From Chloroflexota bacterium (GTDB taxonomy: Bacteria > Chloroflexota > Dehalococcoidia > Lucifugimonadales > JAPUKM01), in contig JAPUKM010000068.1 of NCBI GenBank assembly GCA_027295645.1, forward strand, positions 1-5,159: 5,159 bases of DNA. Direction: 5' to 3'. The notes under the pieces were generated by a model. It was not told where the DNA came from. It saw nothing but the letters and a program-made list of their open reading frames with translations, and did no database searches. The translations under genes were made by a program, and so were the position numbers. This document shows, piece after piece, positions 1 through 4,998 of this stretch (positions are counted from its first letter, which is position 1; every line of letters begins with the position of its first letter).

Positions 1-30
1 TAGTAATCTACCGTCGTCCCAAGCTTCAGG

Positions 31-138
31 TCAAGGCGATTGCTCGGTTTTAATGGTGACGGCTTCTGGGTAGCTCTTCCGCTCCTCTTCGATCGACTTG
101 GTGCGCCCCTTGGCCTCCCGGACCTGCGGCCTCTCCGT
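31..138 (-). other. in-frame, coding-like continuation after the amber codon of the small CxxC gene
   Basis: Directly after the TAG at 141-139 the same frame stays open for 35 codons and ends at TGA (33-31). It encodes a charged, Glu/Lys/Arg-rich segment beginning TERPQVREAKGR. By my count 28 of its 35 codons end in G or C, similar to the real genes in the window. This suggests the segment was, or still is, translated as the C-terminal tail of the CxxC protein. Possible explanations are a recent nonsense mutation, a sequencing or assembly error at one base, or stop-codon readthrough. No start codon with a ribosome site of its own is apparent. Confidence 0.35.
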
Positions 139-267
139 CTAGCATGCAGGACACCAGACGGTCTCCTTAGAGGAGAGCATCATATTCTCTTTTTTGAACT
201 CTAACGTCCCCAGCTCAGAACTGCATACTCCACATAGCTGAACGAGGGTCACCATATCTCCGGGCAT
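139..267 (-). CDS. small CxxC...CxxC zinc-ribbon-like protein (42 aa), possibly truncated
   Basis: Seen: ATG at 267-265 is preceded by GGAGGA at 278-273 with 5 nt between, a strong ribosome binding site. The 42-residue product has two cysteine pairs, C12-G-V-C15 and C39-P-A-C42, with Trp38 before the second pair. That arrangement suits binding of one zinc ion by a small treble-clef or ribbon fold (established for many CxxC-x(20-30)-CxxC proteins; zinc binding here is inferred). There is no signal peptide or membrane segment, so it is probably cytoplasmic. The TAG stop at 141-139 falls directly after the last cysteine, and the same frame continues for 35 charged codons to a TGA at 33-31, so the gene may be a truncated version of a roughly 78-residue protein. 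It is transcribed divergently from the lipoprotein gene. I do not recognise a named family and assign no function; it could also be a chance ORF, but the ribosome site and paired cysteines argue against that. Confidence 0.55.
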   Translation of the reverse strand: MPGDMVTLVQLCGVCSSELGTLEFKKENMMLSSKETVWCPAC

Positions 268-272
268 TGCTG

Positions 273-278
273 TCCTCC
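273..278 (-). promoter_or_regulatory. ribosome binding site of the small CxxC gene
   Basis: GGAGGA on the minus strand, 5 nt before the ATG at 267-265. It is the best Shine-Dalgarno match in the left 440 bp and is the main reason for accepting a 42-codon ORF as a gene. Confidence 0.6.
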
Positions 279-288
279 AGTACCTTTA

Positions 289-297
289 ATCATACCA
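289..297 (-). promoter_or_regulatory. candidate extended -10 promoter for the small CxxC gene
   Basis: The minus strand reads TG-G-TATGAT (297-289), one mismatch from the extended -10 consensus TGnTATAAT of housekeeping sigma factors. The position 17-18 nt upstream (about 312-318) has no good -35 hexamer, which is tolerated by extended -10 promoters. Transcription would start near 282, giving a leader of about 15 nt that still contains the Shine-Dalgarno sequence at 278-273. Assigned by pattern only. Confidence 0.35.
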
Positions 298-440
298 GCT
301 ATTCCTTACGAGGCGTAGTCGCCCCGCTTCGTGTAGGCCGCTCTCTCCTTGACGTGGTGCCGATAATGTCCCGTGCAGGGGTTGGCCGCCGTATTTCCAC
401 TCCTTGTCGCACAATAGACCACCCTCGTCGGAGTACGTAG

Positions 441-1220
441 ATGCCGTTACAGCGTCGATGGAAGAGCCGCCTGGCGGCGACTCTCATAAGCCTGACCCTC
501 GTTGGGTGTGCCCAGGGTGATACCACAACGACCCCTGCCGCGACCCAAGAGGTGTTGCCCACTCCCATCGTCGTCATAGTAACCGCCACGCCCACTCCAA
601 CTCTTCCGCCAGACCGGCTTCCTGATACGCCGACCCCCGTAATCATTGTGGTAACGGCCACCCCCTCTCCAACGGCGCCACCTCTATCGACTGCCACCGG
701 CGTCCCGGTTCCCACACCCTCGGCTACCGCTCTCCCGTTGCCTACCCAGACGCCCCCTACGCCGGAGGCAACGGCCACGGTCACCCCTGTTTCCACCCCA
801 ACCGAGGTGATAATTCCCATCCCGACCCCAACTCCCACACCGGAGGCCACGGCCGTCGTGCCACCGACCCCCACATCAACGGTGCCTGCGACGCTAGCCC
901 ACGTCGTGATTCAGACCGTGGACCTGGGAGCGGAGGTCGTCACCATCGCCAATTTGGGCAACGCGCCACAGAACATGACTGGCTGGATGCTCGTCAGCGA
1001 AGTGGGCGGCCAGTCGTTTCGTTTCCCAAGCGGCTACACGCTGGCTCCGGGGGCCACGGTACTCGTCACCAGTGGGCCCAACGGCTACCTGGCCCTACCT
1101 GCCGTCCTTCAGTGGTTGAAATCGGACGGCACGCCCTCCAGCGGGTACGTCTGGAACAACGACGGAGATCCGGCCCTCCTCATGGATGCTGATGGGAACA
1201 CGGTGTCACGGTTCCCGTAA
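441..1220 (+). CDS. secreted lipoprotein with Pro/Thr-rich linker and C-terminal lamin-tail domain
   Basis: 259 residues. The start ATG at 441 has GGAG at 430-433, 7 nt upstream. Residues 1-22 form a lipoprotein signal: basic RRWKSR, a hydrophobic stretch, then the lipobox L20-V21-G22-C23, so Cys23 should be lipidated and the protein anchored outside the membrane. Residues about 30-150 are a low-complexity Pro/Thr/Ala/Val linker with related units, such as VTATP at 47-51 and 71-75 and PTPEATA at 106-112 and 132-138; such spacers are common in Chloroflexota surface proteins. Residues about 152-259 match the lamin-tail domain (LTD) pattern: V-T-I-A-N-L-G, then G-W-M-L, F-R-F-P, L-A-P-G-A, V-T-S-G and W-N-N-D-G-D. 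LTD domains are immunoglobulin-like beta folds found at the ends of secreted bacterial proteins. The ligand is unknown; a role as a surface adhesin or a cell-wall-binding module is only a guess. The gene is convergent with the HIT gene, with 24 bp between stops. Confidence 0.88.
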   Translation: MPLQRRWKSRLAATLISLTLVGCAQGDTTTTPAATQEVLPTPIVVIVTATPTPTLPPDRLPDTPTPVIIVVTATPSPTAPPLSTATGVPVPTPSATALPLPTQTPPTPEATATVTPVSTPTEVIIPIPTPTPTPEATAVVPPTPTSTVPATLAHVVIQTVDLGAEVVTIANLGNAPQNMTGWMLVSEVGGQSFRFPSGYTLAPGATVLVTSGPNGYLALPAVLQWLKSDGTPSSGYVWNNDGDPALLMDADGNTVSRFP

Positions 1221-1244
1221 GCAGCTCAGACCCGATGGTCCGTA

Positions 1245-1577
1245 TTACGCGTAGTCCCCCAGGTACGTGCCGCCGAGGATGTGCAGATGTCCATGGTTCT
1301 GACTCTGCATCGCATGGTGACCAAAGTTGGCCACCAGCCGGAACCCCTCGGGGCAGTGCTCCGCTCCAAGCCGCACAGCCACTCGTGCCACCTTCGCCAC
1401 AGCGTCGTCGGTCCACAGCTCCGCCTGGGTCAGGTGACGCTTCGGCATCGCCAGAAGCATCACCGGCACCCATCTGAGAACATTGCGGATGACGATCACA
1501 TCCTCATCCTCGTGAAGAACTTCTCCCGGCTCCCGCCGGGCGATGATCTCACAAAAAACGCAGTGCCTAGTAGCCAG
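1245..1577 (-). CDS. HIT-family protein (histidine triad nucleotide hydrolase/transferase), start uncertain
   Basis: HIT proteins hydrolyse or transfer nucleoside phosphates (for example AMP-lysine, Ap4A) in the cytoplasm. Numbered from CTG at 1577, the protein has 110 residues. It begins ATRHCVFCEII, with C6/C9 as the N-terminal CxxC seen in zinc-containing HIT proteins. PKRH at 45-48 provides a probable third zinc ligand (H48), and N84-F-G precedes the C-terminal triad H95-G-H97-L-H99-I-L, followed by G-G. H97 is the expected nucleophile. Start choice: no ATG lies in frame before the CxxC. CTG at 1577 has GAGGGG at 1588-1583 five nt upstream and gives the usual short lead before the cysteines, overlapping the loader stop by 11 nt. 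GTG at 1634 or TTG at 1688 are standard codons, but add 19-37 unconserved residues and overlap the loader by 68-122 nt. It is the last gene of the replication block; a functional link to replication is not evident. Confidence 0.85.
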   Translation of the reverse strand: MATRHCVFCEIIARREPGEVLHEDEDVIVIRNVLRWVPVMLLAMPKRHLTQAELWTDDAVAKVARVAVRLGAEHCPEGFRLVANFGHHAMQSQNHGHLHILGGTYLGDYA

Positions 1578-2997
1578 AGCCGCCCCTCGATCTACCTTGA
1601 GCGGTCGGCCGCGCCCTGTGAGGCCACTGCCCACTGCGTCGGGCTCGTGAGTCGCTGTCTCGGAAGTCCGGGGCGCTGATGTGGGCAAGGTGGACCAGCG
1701 TCTGGTCCTTCAATCGAGAGGCCACCGCATCGGGAAGGTCTGGGAAGATGCCCCTGACCGTGATCACCGTGGGCAGCCTCATCTCGTGGCGATAGACCAC
1801 AATCTGGTACAGCTTTTCCTCAGCCCATGATGTACTGCTGTGTGCTCCCAGGTCGTCCAGGATAAGAAGCGGTGCAGAGCGGACCTCCTCGAATAGCTGG
1901 TCGTAAGAGACGGGGTTCTGCGGGCTGTATGTGGAGCGTAGCCGGTCCAGCAGCTCCGGAACAGGCTTGAAAAGAGGAAGTGTTCCTCTGCGTAGCTGCT
2001 CGCTTGCTATGGCCACTGCTAGGTGAGTCTTTCCGCACCCGGGCACACCCGTGAATACCAGCCATCCGGAGGGCTTCTCGGCGAACACCTTTGCGGCCTG
2101 CATCGCCCTCTCCAGGCTCTCCTGGCCCTCAGCATCGGCCTGGTTCCCTCTGGTGTCCAGGCTCTCAAAAGACATCCTCTTTATCATTTCAGTGAGAACG
2201 GGGTCCGTGTGGAGGGAGGCCAGGGATGTGGTCGCACCGAGGTCGATTGTGAGCACCAGCTTTGGGTCCTTCAGCCGGGCCTGGAGCTGCTCATCCAGAT
2301 GGGTCAACGGCCCGCTAAGGGCGATCACTGTCGGGAGCTGCAGATTGAAGCGATGGTTGATGAGCTGGTACAGCTTCTCCTGAGCCCATGGTGTCGTGGC
2401 CTGTGCCCCCAGATCGTCTAGGATCAGCACCGGGGCATTGCGTACCTGGTCAAAGAGTTGATCGTAGGGGATGTCGCTGGTGGGTGCGAAGGCGGAACGG
2501 AGATGGTCAAGCAGGTCCGGCACCGAGATGTACATAGTCGGGTGTCCGTGCGCAAGACAACGGTTGGCGATGGCCGCCGCCAGGTGGGTCTTGCCCGCAC
2601 CCACCGGGCCGGAAAGCACCAACCAGCCCTGGGGCTCCTGGGCATACTCCGTTGCGGCTTGGGTGGCCTCTTGGTAACGCCGCTGCGCCTCCGGCTCGGA
2701 CGAGCGCCCCGCCGAGTTCAGCGCCTCGAAGGTTAACCGGGTCAGCGGGCCCAAATTGCTATACCGCCGGAGGCGTGCAAGCTGGTCCTCCTGGCTCACC
2801 TCCGCCTGGCAAGAGCAGGGAATGGCCTTCCCAAAGTCGGAATGCCCAACGTAGACCTCGGCTCGTACCCACCCGCGGCCCTCGCATCGGAGACACTCCT
2901 CAACCGGTTGCTCCGGCTCAGCGTCTCCCGAGAGGTCCGTACCGACGGAGGTGCTCTTGAGCGCCAGCCGTTTTAGAATATCCGCCAGACTCTCCAT
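1567..2997 (-). CDS. DnaC/DnaI-like helicase loader with two tandem AAA+ domains
   Basis: 476 residues from ATG at 2997, chosen because AGAGGAAGG (3014-3006) lies 8 nt upstream. The family binds the DnaB hexamer and opens it onto single-stranded DNA, using ATP. Domains in order: a short helical lead MESLADILKRL; a cysteine segment C35-L-R-C38 ... C61-S-C63 with G-R-G-W-V between, typical of zinc-containing DnaC-like proteins; AAA+ module 1 with Walker A G130-PVGAG-K136-T and Walker B LILDD (191-195); AAA+ module 2 with Walker A G317-VPGCG-K323-T and Walker B LILDD (378-382). Both modules keep an RLKD arginine motif (R241, R429). The usual family length is about 240-330 residues with one AAA+ domain, so this is an internal duplication. 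The last 30 residues, after SAPDFR, are basic and unconserved-looking, and their coding region overlaps upstream start options of the HIT gene. The 5' end overlaps the DnaD-like gene by 80 nt. A DNA-transposition IstB role is unlikely, since no transposase is nearby. Confidence 0.88.
   Translation of the reverse strand: MESLADILKRLALKSTSVGTDLSGDAEPEQPVEECLRCEGRGWVRAEVYVGHSDFGKAIPCSCQAEVSQEDQLARLRRYSNLGPLTRLTFEALNSAGRSSEPEAQRRYQEATQAATEYAQEPQGWLVLSGPVGAGKTHLAAAIANRCLAHGHPTMYISVPDLLDHLRSAFAPTSDIPYDQLFDQVRNAPVLILDDLGAQATTPWAQEKLYQLINHRFNLQLPTVIALSGPLTHLDEQLQARLKDPKLVLTIDLGATTSLASLHTDPVLTEMIKRMSFESLDTRGNQADAEGQESLERAMQAAKVFAEKPSGWLVFTGVPGCGKTHLAVAIASEQLRRGTLPLFKPVPELLDRLRSTYSPQNPVSYDQLFEEVRSAPLLILDDLGAHSSTSWAEEKLYQIVVYRHEMRLPTVITVRGIFPDLPDAVASRLKDQTLVHLAHISAPDFRDSDSRARRSGQWPHRARPTAQGRSRGGSGY
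1583..1588 (-). promoter_or_regulatory. possible ribosome binding site deciding the HIT gene start
   Basis: GAGGGG on the minus strand inside the last codons of the loader gene, 5 nt before the CTG at 1577-1575. No comparable site precedes the GTG at 1634. If used, it implies a rare CTG initiation coupled to termination of the loader at 1569-1567. Confidence 0.3.
1693..2628 (-). repeat. internal duplication: two related AAA+ modules within the loader gene
   Basis: Module 1 (nt 2628-2254, residues 124-248) and module 2 (nt 2067-1693, residues 311-435) align without a gap over 125 residues, from GWLV at the start to LV at the end. By hand count 65 positions are identical (52%). Shared blocks include GKTHLA, LLD-LRS, YDQLF, LILDDLGA, EKLYQ, LPTVI and RLKD. 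The offset is 187 codons. The divergence points to an old duplication rather than an assembly artefact. Confidence 0.85.
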
Positions 2998-3625
2998 GCT
3001 CCTTGCCTTCCTCTGACCATCGCTCCAGAATGCGTGAGATGTACCGCCAACTCCGGTGGTTGAGGCTTTCTGCTTCCCGAAAAGCATCCCGAATCCAGCG
3101 CCAGGAGTATGTGGCCTCCGCCTCTTTCAATTCCTCCGCTAGCAACGGCGTAAGGGTCCCGAAATAGTCTTCGTACAGTGTGAAGATGTTCAGTCGGGAC
3201 TCGGTATGGGCTTCGCTGTCAGCCGGCTCCACTGCCGACACCATCTCCATGCCAGTCGTAGTGGCCTTCGCCGCACGACGCCCCTGCTCGTCGTTCACCA
3301 GGAGTCGGATATGTGCGGCCTCCTTTCCCCTGTCCCGGACCTCCAATAGCGTACCCCTGGCCACCGCCCGGGTCACGCCACCACACACCGCCTCCTGCGC
3401 CCCGCCTTCCTCATTCGCCAACCCGTCCAGAAGAATCCGGTCCGCCAGGAGCTCCTCCAGCGTTATCCACGGGCGAGCTCCCCTCCGTTGGTGGATTATC
3501 CCCAGGATGCGGAGAGTGCACTTGAGCTCCGCAAGCGAGTCGATCTCCGCTAGCAGTGGCCCCAGGACCGCGTTGGGCACTGAGGTGTACCGGGTGCCTT
3601 TTACAAAGCCCGTGAAGGCGCCCAT
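2918..3625 (-). CDS. DnaD-like primosomal/replication initiation protein
   Basis: 235 residues. ATG at 3625 sits one base after the dnaB stop (3629-3627), with AAGGGG at 3640-3635 nine nt upstream, so translation is probably coupled. A longer in-frame start at 3727 would lie wholly inside dnaB and adds an unrelated Pro/Ser/Arg-rich lead, so I rejected it. Residues about 12-110 resemble the winged-helix N-terminal domain of DnaD-type proteins (SVPNAVLGPLL, then DSLAELKCTLRILGII). Residues about 145-207 match the C-terminal DnaD domain: IFTLYEDYFGTLTPLL, a helix ending in R-W-I-R-D-A-F-R-E-A, and the signature Y195-xxx-I-xxx-W203-xxx-G207 (known to bind DNA in DnaD). The family acts in primosome assembly at oriC or at restart sites, before helicase loading. 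Its place between helicase and loader genes fits that role. The last 26 codons overlap the loader gene. Confidence 0.82.
   Translation of the reverse strand: MGAFTGFVKGTRYTSVPNAVLGPLLAEIDSLAELKCTLRILGIIHQRRGARPWITLEELLADRILLDGLANEEGGAQEAVCGGVTRAVARGTLLEVRDRGKEAAHIRLLVNDEQGRRAAKATTTGMEMVSAVEPADSEAHTESRLNIFTLYEDYFGTLTPLLAEELKEAEATYSWRWIRDAFREAESLNHRSWRYISRILERWSEEGKEHGESGGYSKTAGAQEHLRRYGPLGRR
3006..3014 (-). promoter_or_regulatory. ribosome binding site deciding the loader gene start
   Basis: AGAGGAAGG on the minus strand, 8 nt before the ATG at 2997-2995, inside the 3' part of the DnaD-like gene. It supports the start at 2997 over the longer in-frame option at 3087, whose extra 30 residues show no family features. 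Confidence 0.5.
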
Positions 3626-3626
3626 C

Positions 3627-4994
3627 CTAGGCGGCCCCTTGGGCGGCGAAGTTCTCGAACCGGGAGACCTGGTCGCGGAAATACAGGTGCAGCGTATCCA
3701 GGGGGCCGTTGCGGTGCTTTGCAACAATGATCTCCGCTATGTTGCGCGGATACTTCCGACCATCTGCAAACTGGCGTTCCCATTCCTCTTCCGTATAGAC
3801 CATATCGTCCCGGTAGATGAACGCCACCACGTCCGCATCCTGCTCGATGCTGCCGCTGTCCCGCAAGTCGGAGAGCTGCGGCCGATGGGTTGCTCGATGC
3901 TCCGTAGCCCGGCTGAGCTGAGAGATAGCGATGAGCGGGACGTTCAGGTCCCGCGCCAGCCCCTTCAGCGACCGGGTGATATCGCTCAGTTCCTGGACCC
4001 GGTTGTTCTGGCGTCCGACACCCTGCATCAGTTGGAGGTAGTCCACGATGAGCAGATCGACACCCTGCTGCTCCATGTGAAGCCGGCGCGACTTGCTGCG
4101 GATCTCCGCTATAGTCTGCAACGGCGAGTCGTCTATGTACATCGACAGGTCTGAGAGGGCACCGATGGAGTCCGCGAGTCGCTGCTCCTCATCTCTCCTG
4201 AGAACTCCCAAACGGAGGCGGTGGCTATCCACGGACGCCTCACTGGCCAGCATGCGCAGGACCAACTGCTCCCGGCTCATTTCCAGGCTGAAGATGCCCA
4301 CAACCGCGCCACTCCCGGCGGCGTTCCGAGCCATGTTCAGCGCTAGTGTGCTTTTCCCGAAGCTGGGCCGTGCCGCCAGAATGATCAGGTCGGACCGCTG
4401 AAGGCCCCCCAGCAGACGGTCCAGGTCCACGTATCCCGTCTGTACCGGCGCGGTGCCGCGCTCCAGAGGACCGGTGATGGACGCCGTGTCCTCCATGTAC
4501 TTGTCCAGCACCTGCCGGACAGAGACAAATCCCCGCGTCTCTCGCCCCGCGCGGAGGTTGAACAGCAGGTCCTCGGCCTTGCTGAGGGTGCCGTCGGTGT
4601 CGGCATCCTCCTGGTAGCCCAGCGCGGCGATGTCTGTGGCCGCTTCGATGAGATTGCGCATGGTGGCCGTGCGGTTCACGATGCGCGCGTAGTGTTCGAT
4701 GTGAACCGACGTGGGCACACCGGCCACCAGATGGCTCAGCACGGCGGCACCACCCATCTCCTCCAGGCGGCCCCTTGAGGCCAGCTCATGGGCCACGGTC
4801 ACCTGGTTGATCCCCTCACTACGCTCGAACAGGGCCAAGCAGGCCTCATAGGCCCACCGGTTCCGCTCCCGGTAGAAGTCCTCCTGCTTCAGATAAGGGA
4901 TCCGCAGGATAGCATCGCCATCGATCAGAAGAGAGCCAAGAACCGACTCTTCAGCGAGCTCGTCGTGAGGGGGGAGGCGTTCGCCAACGTACAT
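3627..4994 (-). CDS. dnaB: replicative DNA helicase DnaB
   Basis: 455 residues, full length for the family (about 440-470), with no intein. It is the hexameric 5'-3' helicase that unwinds DNA at the replication fork and binds primase. The N-terminal domain (residues 5-107) starts with the typical PPHDELAEESVLGSLLID. The RecA-like domain (about 178-455) has Walker A A208-RPSFG-K214-ST, the catalytic-Glu motif FSLE238M, Walker B LLIVD318YLQLM, motif SQLSRATEHR (358-367), RPQLSDLRDSGSIEQDADVV (371-390) and the arginine-finger region VAKHRNGP (424-431; K426, R428). Small departures from the common form are Ala at the first Walker A position (usually Gly) and AKHRNGPLD where AKQRNGPTG is usual. 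ATG at 4994 follows the upstream stop by 4 nt; GAGGAG at 5013-5008 is 13 nt away, so coupling with the upstream gene probably helps initiation. The next gene starts 1 nt after its stop. Confidence 0.97.
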   Translation of the reverse strand: MYVGERLPPHDELAEESVLGSLLIDGDAILRIPYLKQEDFYRERNRWAYEACLALFERSEGINQVTVAHELASRGRLEEMGGAAVLSHLVAGVPTSVHIEHYARIVNRTATMRNLIEAATDIAALGYQEDADTDGTLSKAEDLLFNLRAGRETRGFVSVRQVLDKYMEDTASITGPLERGTAPVQTGYVDLDRLLGGLQRSDLIILAARPSFGKSTLALNMARNAAGSGAVVGIFSLEMSREQLVLRMLASEASVDSHRLRLGVLRRDEEQRLADSIGALSDLSMYIDDSPLQTIAEIRSKSRRLHMEQQGVDLLIVDYLQLMQGVGRQNNRVQELSDITRSLKGLARDLNVPLIAISQLSRATEHRATHRPQLSDLRDSGSIEQDADVVAFIYRDDMVYTEEEWERQFADGRKYPRNIAEIIVAKHRNGPLDTLHLYFRDQVSRFENFAAQGAA

Positions 4995-4998
4995 ATGG

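Noticed and set aside
349..367. TTGACG (349-354) and GATAAT (362-367) as a promoter for the lipoprotein gene
   Set aside because: Each hexamer looks good alone, but they are only 7 bp apart, far from the 16-18 bp needed, and neither has a partner at the correct spacing.
299..874. Long open frame on the minus strand, Gly/Val-rich (GVGVGVG)
   Set aside because: It is the antisense reading of the Pro/Thr linker of the lipoprotein gene; the Gly/Val repetition follows from the complementary codons, and no ribosome site or domain is seen.
1194..1216. Inverted repeat GGGAAC...GTTCCC between the convergent genes as a terminator
   Set aside because: The stem is only 6 bp with an 11-nt loop, lies within the last lipoprotein codons and has no T tract on either side. 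Too weak to call.
1281..1679. Open frame of 132 codons on the plus strand opposite the HIT gene
   Set aside because: Antisense shadow of the HIT gene and loader tail; the product is His/Ser/Arg-rich without motifs, whereas the minus strand has the HGHLHIL triad.
1567..3087. IstB transposition helper as the identity of the DnaC-like ATPase
   Set aside because: No IstA transposase, inverted repeats or target duplication are present, and the gene sits in an operon with dnaB and a DnaD-like gene; the Cys-pair segment also fits replication loaders.
3180..4154. Open frame of 324 codons on the plus strand
   Set aside because: It lies antisense to both dnaB and the DnaD-like gene, which have clear family motifs; its own translation has no recognisable domain. 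It arises from high GC content.
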